Of a stretch of 64,000 nt of DNA, positions 12,625 through 24,928 are shown in pieces (position 1 is the first letter of the stretch; each line of letters starts with the position of its first letter). The notes under the pieces are model-generated. The model was not told where the DNA came from and searched no databases. It worked only from the letters and a program-made list of their open reading frames with translations. The translations under genes and the position numbers were made by a program. The stretch is from contig OY987243.1 of assembly GCA_963920765.1 (NCBI GenBank), positions 15,252,001 to 15,316,000 on the forward strand, read 5' to 3'. The stretch is from Ulota crispa. Lineage: Eukaryota; Streptophyta; Bryopsida; Orthotrichales; Orthotrichaceae.

Positions 12625-13727
12625 ATAGGACACCCATATTATCTTGGTTGGAGATTAAGTTTGCAATGCCAATCAACCAATAAGGGAATACATATATGGT
12701 CCTCAGTTAAGGCTTGGCTATAGGGTTATCAATTACAAGTGAACATTGGCAAAAAAAAGACACTCTTTTTCACGTTTATTTCCTATAGTGATAGTGAAGC
12801 ATAATTTTTCATTGTGAATTTTGGCTATTTTTAGCCAATAAAAGAAATGCTGGTCCTTGTTATGTGTGCAATTTTTGTAAAGGTCTTCCTAAGGAGTCTA
12901 CAATCCCAAACGCGTAATTAGTTTTGTAATTGCTAGGGACATGGGAGAGCGTGGTTAGAGAGGCTAATTGCAAGAGGGATGGAAGAATTTAAGGAACCCT
13001 CAAAGAATCAATTGCACTTGCCAACCAAATTGGTAGCAAACAACTCTTCAAGATTTGCAAGTTTCCTTTGAGTATTGACCAAGACCACTCTTGTGCCAAA
13101 GCCATGCGCTTGCCAATTGGCTTTGCAATTAGATTAAAATAATTTTCTCTTGTACCTCTTAGACCCACCTCCATTGCATTGTTACTATGTCCTCATCTTG
13201 ACCAAATTGAGGAAACCTTGCAATAAGTGGGACCTTGGGATGTAGCATGCAATACTTGAACTCAATAGCTCTTGAAGTTAAGTTACTATATGGTACTTTA
13301 TAAGAGATAGGGGAGATAGGTAGTTAGATGATCATAATGCTACACCATTTGTAGGTGCACAATATACTAAGTGGTTCTTACATATTTCTATATATAAAGT
13401 GACATTTAAATTTTATATATTATATTTTGGTGGATGAAATAAATATGGTTAAGTATTCTATTATTTTGAATCTCACTTTTATAAGTATTTGACCAGCTAC
13501 ACTTTTTATATTTTTTTAGTAGTAGTACAAATTTTTCCTTGTCCCGCACTTTCCCCTCTTGAAATATTAAAAGCTTTGAAGAGGTAATTTATTTATAACT
13601 TCAAAAAGAAACCCTACCCTAGGTTGTTTCATGATTATTTGAAAATCAAATAACATATTATAAACTTTCATAGTTGAGACTTCAGAGTATAGAGAACCTT
13701 GCATGTGAAGACTTTACTAAAATGGAC
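12625..13727. other. Intergenic, no gene seen
   Basis: AT-rich DNA with no gene-like frame or clear element. Confidence 0.55.
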
Positions 13728-13731
13728 TTAA

Positions 13732-14358
13732 TCCCTACATGACAAAGGCACCCAATTTGGGTGTTTACAAAACTTTGAAGATGAATAAAACCTTATCAAA
13801 TTGTTGTTTTTATTAGAAAAGTTCAATACAAATTTCTTTTGAAGTTCATTTTCAATTACAAAAATCTGATTCTGAAAATGAATGTTGATAGTTTTTCTAT
13901 TCAAGATTTTGTACAAGGGCATCTACTGCAATCTTGAGTTTTCTAGTGTTAGAAATCTTGAAAATGAGCCTCAAATACACCAAAGCTTGGAGAAAAGTCC
14001 AAATTAGAAATTCATCTAAAAAGAAAATAGGACTAGATACAAAAAGCTATAAATTGATTAAAGTTAGATTTGTAATGACCTTAAACTTCCTACTTTTTAG
14101 ATTTGACAAGTAAAATGAGGATTGGAAAACTTCAATTCACTTTTGTAGTTTTAACACCCTCATGTTCAAACATTATTATCTTTCAAACTATAAGTAATGT
14201 TGTTGTGTTTTCTTTTTCCATGTAATCTCTAACGTGTTAAGTTCAAATTTATACATTTACAATTTATAAAACCTTGATGAAATCCATGAAAAGCTTGGTT
14301 GATTGTTTAGTTTCATAAAAAATCCAAGAAGCTCAAAAAGGCCTTGGGCATTTAGGGA
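13732..14358. mobile_element. TTAA-flanked, piggyBac-like element
   Basis: TTAA lies at 13728-13731 and 14359-14362. The left end is TCCCTACATGACAAAGGC; the right end, reverse-complemented, is TCCCTAAATGCCCAAGGC. The 627-bp body is non-coding. The next TTAA element starts only 31 bp beyond it. Confidence 0.65.
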
Positions 14359-14392
14359 TTAAAGCACACTATTACTTTAACTTCTACCTTAA

Positions 14393-15539
14393 CCCCTCAT
14401 TGCCTAAGGGGATTGTTTCCACCCACTAGCAATCCATCAATCAATTTTAAATTGTTGAAACTTTTGCGCACATTATCCAAATTCAATAAAAATTGTTGGC
14501 AAAGTTGTGCATACTAGTCTAGTTCCTATGATATAATTCTCGGACAAGGCTATTTTGTGAGCATACAATGGTGAGCTTGTGAGTGGTGAGCCAAGATTTA
14601 GTTACCAAGAATCAATTTTGATCTCAAAATCAATGAATTTTTTAAAAAAAGTAAAATTTTCAAAAGATAAAAGTTTAAAATGCACAATTATAGGACCCTA
14701 TGTATATGGTTACAGTCAAAATTGAGTATTTTGACAAAAAAATATAGGCTCATTGCTCACGGCTCACAAATCCCTGCTCACAAAATAGCATTCCCCCACA
14801 TTGCATTGTGATGGCTGCAACTTTGGGGGCTTGTATCTTTTTCATCAAATTTTTATTTTCAACAAAATTAGTTGGGTTTTGTTCTCCTTAAAGTCTAGTA
14901 ATTGTGGTAGAATTTTCATGTCAATCCAATTTTTCTTGGATGTTTGGGAGCAACTCAAAGTTCAAAATCCACACATTTTTGCATTCTAGTGAACTTTTGT
15001 GGCTTATAACTTTTTCATGAATTTTTTCTTTCAACATTTCTTATTGGAAAAGTTGTGCATACTAGTCTAGTTATTGTGGTTAAAATTTCATATCGATCCA
15101 ATAAGTTATGAGTGAATGAAAAGCATTCTAATAGGAGGTTTAGCCATAGATGTGATTTTTTGTTACTTTTTAAACTGTTTTTGACATTTCAAAACAACTT
15201 TGCAAACAAAATTTGTATGTTGATTGATATTTTCTTTCACCAATGTGTTTGTATATTGGTTTGAATCACTTTAAATTTTTATTTTTTTCATTTGAGTAGG
15301 TTTAGAAATCAAAATTCACCTCTAAATGTGATTTTACAAAAATTTCAGCATCTTTTTTCAACACTAAAACATTATAATCTTCCAATCTGTGTGGTGAAAT
15401 GACCCCAAATTTGATCCACATCATACACAACATGCACACTACAAGATTGTACACTTGAACTTTTCATACTCCACTTACATGTAGACTTACAACACTTGAA
15501 AAGCAAGGATGCATTTAGGTCTCTTTGGACCTTGAGGGG
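14393..15539. mobile_element. TTAA-flanked, piggyBac-like element with a nested insert
   Basis: TTAA lies at 14389-14392 and 15540-15543. The left end is CCCCTCATTGCCTAAGGG; the right end, reverse-complemented, is CCCCTCAAGGTCCAAAGAG. The body contains a repeated motif, gttgtgcatactagtctagt, at about 14500 and 15050, and carries the separate inverted-repeat element at 14549-14789. No transposase is seen. Confidence 0.7.
14549..14789. mobile_element. Small inverted-repeat element nested in a TTAA element
   Basis: GCTATTTTGTGAGCA at the left is mirrored exactly as TGCTCACAAAATAGC at the right. Further weaker inverted similarity built on GTGAGC-type words continues inward. No target duplication was recognised, so the superfamily is open. 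Confidence 0.55.
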
Positions 15540-15543
15540 TTAA

Positions 15544-16299
15544 TACTGCTTTTCAACCCCCATTGGTTGCTCTTGTGCTGCTTTTGAGTAGTGACTTTAG
15601 GTGGCCATCTAAGGCCCAAATGTAGATGAACGAGTAAAAGATTAGGAGCCATTTCAAGAAATATTGCTTGCTTTTTGAAGGATTTTCACAAAATCTTCAT
15701 CATAACAGTTAGAGCATTCTGGAGTTATGAAAATAAATTGTGTGTTGTTGTTTCATGTCAAAAATAATTACTTACTGATAAAAAAAAATAGTGGAATCTA
15801 ACTTTACAATCAGAATAAAAAGAATTAACAAGAGATTGCTATCAGTCCCTTCTACTTTTTATTTGGATGCTAAACATAGGGAGTTATTAACTTTTATGTA
15901 TATCAATATTGATGTATTTTGGATAGAATATGCTATTGGTTATAACTTTAGATAAACGCAAGAGTAATACATGTGAGCTTGAAAACATTTTTGTAAAGTG
16001 TCCCATTAAAAGCCAAACTAAAAACCTTTGGATGTTGCTAATGGCTCCTACTGTTTTATGTTTACCCATGGCAACAAATTAGCAAAGTAGATATTTTAGA
16101 TGGTTGTCCTACTTTTAAGTGGACAACGGTATTTTCACTCTCCTTATAAACATATAACCATAACCTTTAATACCGACTCCACTTCCACGCAATCAAGCAT
16201 CATCTTCAAGAAAAGTTTGACCTTTTGACTCATGTCTATAGTTTGGTTTTATATATTTTCTTGATTGAGGCTATGCATGTATGTATATGTATGTATATG

Positions 16300-16380
<81 letters not shown>

Positions 16381-17924
16381 TTGGTCTTTTGGTGAAGCCG
16401 TTCATTCTAAAGAGAGAGTGTTGCAGTATAACTTCGAGTGACCAACATGGGAAAAAGGGGTACATGCGCAAAGTGGTTTACACTAAGTTCTTTTAGCGAA
16501 GAACCAACATGATAGAGACGGATACATGCGTAAAGTGATTTACGTGAAAAAAATACTTTGAATCAAGTTGATGCCTCTATTGGTACAATGGATACCTAAA
16601 CTTGTATTTTATAAATATATAAATCATTTAAAATTTTGAAACTCTATGCTTTTCATAAACCAAATAAAAGATGCATACACATTTTGATAAACGAATGAAA
16701 TCAAATACACTAAATATTTCCCTCATTGTACAAGTGGAGATGAAAAACGGTACTGATTGAGCATTTTCTCTATTTTACATTATTACGTTCCAAAACCTTA
16801 GCTATGACTGTCATGTTAAATTCCCATTGTCATGCTCAATGTAGCCATCATTCTGTAAGGTAGGAGCATCCATAAACGTCAAAAAAAGGTTTTGAACATG
16901 ATGACTATCAATAAACAATTAGTAAATTATAGAATCCTATTAGGAACAAAAAAATAATGAGTTTGCACTTTTAAATGTATTATTTGGATACTATGAGAAT
17001 AAGTTGTGAATTTTTAAAGAGCAAACTGCCATTGCACCCATAACCACTTTTAAGATTTAATGTTCACATGTTGTACATACTTATCATTACATCTATTCAC
17101 TTCCACATATTTTTCAAGATTTTAGGGGTGACGATTATGAAGACATTGACGCTTATGGGTGTTTCTACCTTAATGGAGCACTAAAACTTGATTGTTCACT
17201 TGGAAATTTGCATGGTCAAATAAAGTCCATCAAGTGTATTATTGAAAATTGCATAATTGAGCACAGTAATGTTGTAAAACTATCAAATAATAAATACAAA
17301 ATCTTCCTAAAGATGATACAAGCTTAATAATGAGCGTTATGTAAATCACTCCTAGGAAACTCGCTGTTGAGTTCTTGGGAGTTTTGTGCACCGTAATGCT
17401 CAATTTTGCAAGTCTTCTTACATAATCAAGCATTACAAATTTTTCATCCGACCTTAATTCTCATCCTCAAATTTTCATCCTTTCTTGCCCGTGATTTACG
17501 TCAAGCAACGCAATCGTCGTCGAGCATTGCCCTATACATAACGGCTTGATACAAAATTACAAATGGCCTTGTTCCAAGGGTGTAACAGATAATGCTCTAA
17601 ACAAGGAACTTAGAAAGGCATGAAAGTTTCACTCAATCACATGGCTTATTTATTTGAAATTTTATACCCTAGCCCTTCCGTTTTGTTAAATTGACAATAA
17701 ACCAAACCAAAATTCGATTGAATGATAAGTGCATTATAAGTGTTAACACGTTTTTATTATTAGTCTAAGTTACAATTAGCAAACTACATAGTTAAGCACA
17801 ATTACAACTTTTAAATTCCCTTATAGAAGAAACACTCCAAAATATAATGATTGGGCGTCCAAAGATTAAAAAACACTGTAATTCCTTTTCTCCACAAACC
17901 TAAACAAAAAAAATCCAATTTTAA
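15544..17924. other. Intergenic; one TA microsatellite
   Basis: AT-rich DNA without a gene. It holds the microsatellite at 16277-16378 and a loose inverted pair near 17255 and 17395. Confidence 0.55.
16277..16378. repeat. TATG/TA microsatellite
   Basis: Several tatgta units lead into an uninterrupted (TA)n run of about 70 bases. The repetitive Tyr-Ile frames read on both strands here are products of this repeat, not genes. Confidence 0.95.
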
Positions 17925-18239
17925 GGAAAATTTTATGAATTCCCATGAAGTTTGCCATATTTGTGCAGATACCCCGGTTTTTTAGAATTGCACATATACC
18001 CTTGCACCATAATTTTCAGGCGTCAGTTCTATTGTGTATGTCATTTTTTTTTCTTGTGTGCAAACTGCTTCTTTTATGTTCTATTGCACTACTTGCTCTA
18101 ACATTGGTCATGAAAAAAGTAGCTTGCAAAACAAATCAAATGCCTTAAATTATGGTCCAAGGGTGCTTGTGCAATTTCTAAAAAATTAGGGATATTTATA
18201 CAAATATGGCAAACTCAGGGATATCCATAAAAAATTCCC
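17925..18239. mobile_element. MITE with inverted repeats of about 90 bp
   Basis: The left 90 bp (from GGAAAATTTTATGAATTCCC, including GTTTGCCATATTTGT) recur inverted at the right end, which reverse-complements to GGGAATTTTTTATGGATATC and also contains GTTTGCCATATTTGT. The two outer segments thus form a hairpin around a short centre. No clear target duplication was found; long terminal inverted repeats suggest a Mutator-like or foldback element. Confidence 0.6.
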
Positions 18240-18473
18240 TTTCATTTGACACATATATTTGGCTACGCAAACCTAATGGGTATAAAAACAAGCCCAACAA
18301 GCCCATCCAACCTATTCTCACCTGGGATAGTTTAATAACATTTCGCTCCACACCTAAACACATTTCGACATGTAGAAGTTATACAACGTATGTGCAAACG
18401 TGCAATTACAGAGGGAGGAGTGCCGATAGAGGGAGACAGAAATTTCAGGTCTACGGTACATGTCAAAGCTTAA

Positions 18474-19398
18474 CCCTTTAAGGACCACGCGACCATATTT
18501 TGGTCGTTGGGAGTGGTTTTTGGCCTGTAGGTTGAAATTGCTTAATAATTTGGAATTTGGTCTTGAAGTACGCATGTGGTCACAAGAATTTTGCATCCAT
18601 TTAAAAAAATAACAATGCAGTTGGGTATGTGAGTTGATAAATAATGGTGTTTATACGGCATGGCTTCAAAATATGTATCCATTTTTTTTGTTAAAGATGG
18701 ATCAAAGCAACAACACAATACATCAAGTATGCAAGAAGAATGTCAAATTTCAATTGCACAATTCTTAAAAAATTCAAATTGCTTAAGAAATACGCTTGTA
18801 TTGTTTTCATATGCAGTAGTAGTATAATTCTAATATTTGAAGATCTACTGAAATGTTATTGTCATTTTGGCTTTAAAATTTGTCATCCTACATTTAAGAT
18901 CAATTCTTGATTGTTTTCACCAATTGGATTTTCTTAAAAAATTATCAAATTTCTTGTAGAACTGATTTAGGGTAGCAAAGAAAGTGGGTTTTTTGACCCT
19001 TTTTGTCCACTTAGCTACACCTTGTGATTGCTATTTTTGTCTATTTTGTATGAAACTAGTCTTGTTGGAAAGGTGGGAAACCCTGCTTTTTAGAAATGTA
19101 AGGCTCTTCTCAATTGAAACTTGCATGAAAGGTTAATATTCAAAACTAAACAAGATTGAAACACAAGAGATTTTCCCCATATAGCTCACCCAATCACTAT
19201 AATATTTCACCTCCAACAATAGATCTAACTGAAATTTTGGTGCTTTACAATAAACAAGATGTACTTTCCATTTGTATGGCTGGACTACTGAAAATGGGTC
19301 CATATTTAAGTCAGTTCCAAATCTAAACTTACAACCCCTGTTTTCAGTGAACTCTGTTTTCAGTGGATTCTGGGAAAATGGGTGTGGTCGTTAAAAGA
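18474..19398. mobile_element. TTAA-flanked, piggyBac-like element, copy 2
   Basis: TTAA lies at 18470-18473 and 19399-19402. The left end is CCCTTTAAGGACCACGCGAC; the right end is decayed (reverse complement TCTTTTAACGACCACACCC). It aligns along nearly its whole length with 8638-9504. No transposase. Confidence 0.8.
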
Positions 19399-19402
19399 TT
19401 AA

Positions 19403-19916
19403 GCTTAAGCTTACTAGAATTTGACCATGAAGTGACAGAGTTTAACTTCGCATGGATATGGGACAAACTTCTACCATAGTTCAAAATCATAATGCAAAAA
19501 ATTGCACACAAGTTTGAAGAGTAAAATTGGTTATTGTCTGTGCACTTTTTTGTTTTTGAGGTCAGCACAAAAGTTTACCTTCAAATTAGTGAGTTGATTA
19601 AATAGTAGAAAATAAAGTTCAACTGACTATATGAAACAAAGCTAGTTGTTTTTTTTACAAAAAACGCTTGTTTACGCCATTTTGGGGTTTTCAAGTCTCA
19701 CATTTTAAGTGGAAAAATATCAAGTAAAATTTCATTTCATGATGCTTATTAATATAGAAGATATTCTAAAATTTCTATACTTTTTTTTTTCATTTACATA
19801 ATGGTTTTTTCAATACTATCTAGGCTAATTGTAAATGAATATAAATGCATCATCTGAATGGATTGTGCCAAATCAAAATTTGGTAAAATCAAACAAGCAA
19901 ATACAATGCAATTTCT
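19403..19916. other. Intergenic, no gene seen
   Basis: AT-rich sequence between a transposon and the TFIIB-like pseudogene. Confidence 0.5.
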
Positions 19917-20354
19917 CTAGTACAAACTTTCAAAAGCAAGTGCACTTCCATCATTATTTGAGGCACTTTTTGTTGTCAATAAGGTCTTGCCCATGGTTTT
20001 TATGTCACCTAAATGGCATATGACAACAAGCTCAAGTTGTTTGGTCAACAACTTATATGTATATTTAGAATGCTTGATATCAAATGAAGTATTCTTGGTA
20101 CGTTGTTTTATTGACCCTTTGGGCTTGACTATTGTTGTGTAAAGGTCTTCACCTTTGAAAATGGGGTGTGGAGACCTATTAGTGCGGATTTGTTCTTTAG
20201 ACACATACTCCAATTCAAATGATCTCCATTCTTGTCTTTCATCTATATAATGACTTTCTAATACCAATCCACACTTAGTGCATATCAAATATCCTCAACT
20301 GTGATCTTCTACCAACGTTGTCTCCTCCTTGCATTCATGGCATCTTAATTTCAT
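19917..20354 (-). pseudogene. TFIIB-like zinc-ribbon pseudogene (truncated)
   Basis: TFIIB bridges TBP-bound promoters and RNA polymerase II through an N-terminal zinc ribbon and two cyclin-like repeats. Read on the minus strand from the ATG at 20354-20352, residues 5-8 are CHEC. After an in-frame TGA at codon 20 comes LICTKCGLVLESHYIDERQE, then WRSF. This is the C-x2-C...C-x2-C ribbon and the following ESxxIDExxEWR-F segment of TFIIB. Farther on, GEDLYTTIVKPKGS parallels the plant TFIIB linker (GLTT-ISKP-GS). The frame ends at 19917 with no cyclin repeats, so only about 145 codons remain of a family near 310-330 residues. No introns are seen. I infer a decayed, possibly retroposed, copy. BRF or another TFIIB relative is a less likely source. 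Confidence 0.72.
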
Positions 20355-21168
20355 TTTTTGATCTTTGTGTTTGGTGAATTTTTACAAATATACTCAATAA
20401 AAAATGTTAATTTCGTAGTTGAAAATACGCTATTGTATTTGTACAAACAGAGAGCAAAATATTGATGATATGTATATGTGTGCATGCATAAATATATGTG
20501 TGCACATATATATAGCTAGCTTTGTTCAAATGTAAAAGACACGGTATACTAAAAGTGAAAGCAATATTGAAGTGTAAAAATAATATAGAAAAGTAAAAGT
20601 AATACAAACAAATAGAATATAGATATGAAAGTAAAGTTTATATTGAATAGTAAAGGTAAAATTGAAAAGTAAAAATAAGAATTTAATGAAGGATTTGTTG
20701 AAACTTGATTTTTTTTCACCACTTTTCTTTTTTTAAAGTAAAAGCAGACCATCACCCATCAACCATCAACTTTATGTCTTATTAATGTTGTTTTTATGAT
20801 TAATGTTTAATATAACTAGTTTCAACAAAATTTTAGCTAATTTTTGGCAACAACAAAGGCAAGTTAGTCATTTCAAGTCCTAAACACATATTTAGAAATT
20901 GCTGAAATTGTTTGAGCACAATATTCCATTGATATGGACAGTACCGGTATAGTATGTCCAAAACCGGGAGACCTAGTCAGCCCATTCTCAAAAGCGCCAC
21001 TTCCCACAATTCCCAGTTCCCACCAAGCCTCCAGCGCATGATTCCATCCCCAAGCACAAATTTAACGAGACTCCAACCAAGTTGGAATCCGGTAGTCCAA
21101 TTTTGACCCCCCAATGGCCCAATGGCAATAGCCAATAAGGAAGGAAGGAGGAAGGGAGACACGGCCAC
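20355..21168. other. Intergenic, low-complexity AT-rich DNA
   Basis: Contains short TG/TA-rich runs near 20465-20515 and a purine-rich stretch built on aaaagtaaaa-type words at about 20540-20680. No gene seen. Confidence 0.5.
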
Positions 21169-21499
21169 TAAGGTAGACGGCTCTGAAATTGTTTGGCCTT
21201 TTGAAACCGTCCCTTTTCTTAAATGTGCATTGTATGTACATGCTATTTTTTTATTGGTTTTAGAAATGTACAAATGATGTACATTTGAGGAGGGTAACGG
21301 TTTTAGAGCCCTATGCACTTCAACTTCAGAATTTTATAGCTGTGTCCACAAAGCTTCAAAAAATATGAAACAACTTGTGTTACATGCCAATTCCTCTTGC
21401 CTTTCAAGGAAAATTTACTGAAAAATATTTCAAAAAGATTCACCTCCCCAAAATCCAGTTTCAGCCCTTAGAAGGACGGTTTCAGAGCCTCCTACCTTA
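21169..21499. mobile_element. 331-bp TA-flanked MITE, copy 1
   Basis: It starts TAAGGTAGACGGCTCTGAAA and ends with the inverted form GAGCCTCCTACCTTA. Two other copies of essentially the same length lie at 22465-22795 and 30285-30614. TA at each border fits a TA target duplication, as in Tc1/mariner (Stowaway-like) MITEs, but TA could also belong to the inverted repeat. Non-coding. Confidence 0.65.
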
Positions 21500-21931
21500 G
21501 GGGCCGGGGACCACGAGGGGGCTGGTTTAGATTAGAAACCCCAAATAAAGTTGGACGATAAGGTGGGCCCACTGTATTTTGTAAAGTATACAATCACGTG
21601 CCCACAACATAAAAATATGATAGAAAGGAAGGGGGTTCATTGTTTACCACTCCTCAGTCCTCACGGACTCCATGCAAGTTTTACTTCACAAGCGAGAAAA
21701 AGGACTTGTGTGGACTGCAGCGTGGCGCATGGACTGGTGGGTTGATCCCAAAATGAATTCCCATAATCATGGCTGGACATCGGTGATTGCGTTAGTAAAA
21801 ATCCGGTTCGGGGGGGCACCAAGCTACACTGTCAGAACTTGGTGGCCCAGGCTCTGACACTTGGTACCCCTACCCCTTTTGAGCACCTGGTGTCCAGCTG
21901 GACTTGGGGTACAAATTCTGACATTATAAGG

Positions 21932-22381
21932 TACATAACATTGTTAACCAGCCTTTAACCCCTGAGCGCCCAGGTCATATTCACTCAAATCCATACCCTT
22001 ATGTACTTAGTTCAATAAAAGCATTACCTAAGTAGAGTCAAATAGCTTGAATTTTTTTGAGTGGTAGTAGACACATGCCTAAAAGTATATGAAAAAGTAC
22101 AAGTCCTTTGACTACTTTACCATTAAGAAGAAGATAAGAGTCAAACGTGAACAATTTTCAATTTGCAAAAGCCACTTTTGGGCTCACTGGGCGCTCAAGG
22201 GTTAAACTTCCCCCCCTAGTGGAGGTATATGCCTCCCCAGATACCTGGGGGAGGTTTTAGTTTAAAGATTTCTTGAAGCTAGTTGGTGCAGGCCCTCAGC
22301 CGCTGGTGTTCATTTGTTGGGGGGTCCTCATATTAGGGGAGGAAAAGGGACCCCCCAAAGAAGGGTTAACAATGTTATGTA
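21932..22381. mobile_element. Element with perfect 18-bp inverted ends, hosting a TTAA insert
   Basis: TACATAACATTGTTAACC at 21932-21949 is exactly reverse-complemented at 22364-22381. The interval contains the TTAA element 21959-22201 and a G/C-rich segment (22205-22360). The superfamily is not resolved. Confidence 0.55.
21959..22201. mobile_element. TTAA-flanked 243-bp MITE (GAGCGCC family)
   Basis: TTAA lies at 21955-21958 and 22202-22205. The ends are CCCCTGAGCGCCCAGG and, reverse-complemented, CCCTTGAGCGCCCAGTGAG. It is the short relative of 10562-11272. Confidence 0.8.
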
Positions 22382-23019
22382 GGAGGCTCATGAATGGACC
22401 ATCTTAGGGAAAGAGGACATTAGTGGAAAATTGGGTCAGCTTAGCAATTTGGAAATATTTTTGGTAAGGTAGGAGGCTCATAAATGGAGCATCTAAGGGC
22501 TGAAACTGAATTTTGGGTAGGTGAAACTCCTTGAAATGATTTTCAGTAAACTTTCCTTGAAAGACAAGAAGAATCTGCATCTAACCCAAGTTGTTTCATA
22601 TTTTTTGGAATTTTGTGGAATTAGTTATGAATATTTGAAGTGGAAAGGCCTTAGGGCTCTAAAATGGAGCACCTCCCCAAATGTACATGAGTTGTACATT
22701 GTTGAAAGGCTATGAAAAACAAGATGTACAGAAAGAGTACATTTGAGGAGGTGCTCCAAATTTGAGCATGCTCCGAATTTGAGCCTCCTACCTTAGAGAG
22801 TCAAAGAAGAAACAGTTTTGTAGCCATTTTAATTGAATGTTTATGAGTTAGTATGAATTAGCTACAATTTATCAAAGCAAAAGGTGTATAGGTAGTTATT
22901 CTCGATTATAGGTTGTAGCATTCATGATTCAAATTTCAAAGGCGCTTCTATGCACTATTTTTGGCAGCTCTACATGACCCATTCAAAATGCAAAAACCAA
23001 ATTAGAGCCTCCTACCTTA
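22380..23019. mobile_element. Older TA-MITE interrupted by a younger copy of its own family
   Basis: The left edge reads TAGGAGGCTCATGAATGG and the right edge GAGCCTCCTACCTTA, the same ends as the 331-bp family. Removing the inner copy at 22465-22795 leaves about 309 bp, close to the family length. I infer self-nesting; the two flanking halves are more diverged than the inner copy. Confidence 0.5.
22465..22795. mobile_element. 331-bp TA-flanked MITE, copy 2 (nested)
   Basis: It runs from TAAGGTAGGAGGCTCATAAA to GAGCCTCCTACCTTA. The body closely matches 30285-30614 (shared GGAGCATCTAAGGG and CTAACCCAAGTTGTTTCATA), and the length matches to the base with copy 1. Confidence 0.7.
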
Positions 23020-23197
23020 GTTTGGTTGTGCAAGACTTTATCATACCACTAGTAGAAAACTCCTTCCAAAACAACAGAAAATCAACAGTTTCTTGTTGAT
23101 TTGGGCACTTGCCCACGCTAATTGACTAATTTAACAGAATTCTGTAAAAAACTAAATATGTTTTGTTGATTTGGACACCATTATCTAAATCAACAGA

Positions 23198-24075
23198 AAT
23201 TTTGGAATCTTTTGAGGATCTTTTGGGAATTTTTTGTGAATCTTTAAGAATCTTCAAGAATCTTTTGGGAACCATTGAGAATCTTTTCAAGATTTTTAAG
23301 AATACTTAAGAATCTTTTCAAGATTTCAAAATCTTTGGGAATAGTTTTGGAATCTTTGAGAATCTTTTAGGAATCTTTGAGAATCTTTGGAAATCTTTGG
23401 GAATCTTTTCAAGTTTTTTTGGAATCTTTGAGAATGTTTGAGAACAATTGAGAATGTTCGAGAACAATTGAGAATCTTTAAGAATCTTTTAGAATCTTTT
23501 AGAAATCTTTAAGAATCTTTTGGAATCTTTGGGAATAAATCTTTAAGAATGTTTGAGAACAATTGAGAATCTTTGAGAATCTTTGAGAATCTTGTAGGAA
23601 TCTTCAAGAATCTTTGGAAATCTTTGGGAGTCTTTTCAAGTTTTTTTGGAATCTTTGAGAATGTTTGAGAATCTTTGGAAATTTTTGGGAGTCTTTTCAA
23701 GTTTTTTTGGAATTTTTGAGAATGTTTGAGAATCTTTGGAAATTTTTGAGAATCTTCTTGGAATCTTTGAGGATCTTTTAGGAATATTTGAGAATTCTTG
23801 AGAATTTTGAGAATAGTTTGGAATGTTTGAGAATCTTTAGAAATGTTCTAGGAATTTTGAATTTTTTTGAGAATTTTTCAAAATCTTTATGAATAATCTT
23901 GGAATCTTCTTGGAACCTTTGAGAAGCTTTGAAAATCTTTAAGAATCTTTGGGAATCTTTGGGAATCTTTTGAGAATCTTTGGAAATTCTAAAAATCTTT
24001 GAGAATCTCTGAGAATTTTCAAGAACCTTTTTGGAATCTTTGAGAATCTTTTTAAAATCTTTATGAAATTCGTTA
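23198..24075. repeat. Degenerate minisatellite, GAATCTTTGAGA-type unit
   Basis: Nearly 900 bp consist of about 9-12-bp variants of gaatctttgaga, gaatctttggga and tcttttcaagt. The minus-strand frames at 23509-23700 and 23778-24086, with their repeating KIPKDSQRFSK-like text, come from this array and are not proteins. Confidence 0.9.
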
Positions 24076-24928
24076 AAGTACTTCAAAATATTTATAGAAA
24101 TAGAATATCTTAGACTGAATTAGAGTCCTTTAGGAATCTTTTTGTAATTCATCAAAATACTTTAAAATATTTTTAATAAAAAAGCTATTACAATAGTTTA
24201 GGTTTGTTTTTGAAATCTTTCTAAAATCTTTTTGGACCTCATTAAAAAATTTTGATGTTTTAGAAAATAAAAGAAGTTTTCAAAATAAAAGAATCTTTTA
24301 GAAGTTTGAGTGTACATTGATTGGTTTTGTTTTCTTTACTTTTCACAATTTGGTTAGATTTAAAATTAGCAGCCTTTAAAGTCAAGTAAAAACATGACCA
24401 TAATAACAAAAAAATCAATAGTTTTCTGTTGATCTGGACACTTTTGGATACAACTTCACTAATTCAACAAAATTTTATATAAAAAGTATAACATTTTGTT
24501 GTTTTAAATACCAAAATTTCTTTCAAACAAATATAAAAGATGCTCCTCAAATCTTTGAAGAAATCATATATGTCCCTCAAGGATTAAAAGTACCAAAAAT
24601 ATCTTTGTGTTATATGATAACAAAGTGTATAGTTTAATGCAAATTCTTACAAGAAACCAAAGGTGATTTTTACATTTCAAATAACACAAGGATATATTTA
24701 ACATTCCAAAATAGAAGAGTTTTTTTTATTAATTTTCCAAAATAATAGGAGTATAATTGATATTCCTACAAAAACTAAGGAATATGTTTTATGTTTCACA
24801 TATTTTCGGCGTAAACTTGATATTTTGAAAGACTTAAAGGGTATTTTTAGTATTTTTCCTTCTATTACTAACCAAATGAATTAAAAAAAAAACAATCTTA
24901 TAAAATATTTTTATAAGCTTTAAAAGAT

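Noticed and set aside
16271-16496. Tyr-Ile repeat frames on both strands
   Set aside because: Direct reading of a (TA)n microsatellite.
23509-24086. Lys/Phe/Ser-rich repeat proteins
   Set aside because: Produced by the AATCTTT-type minisatellite; unit length drifts and does not keep a frame.
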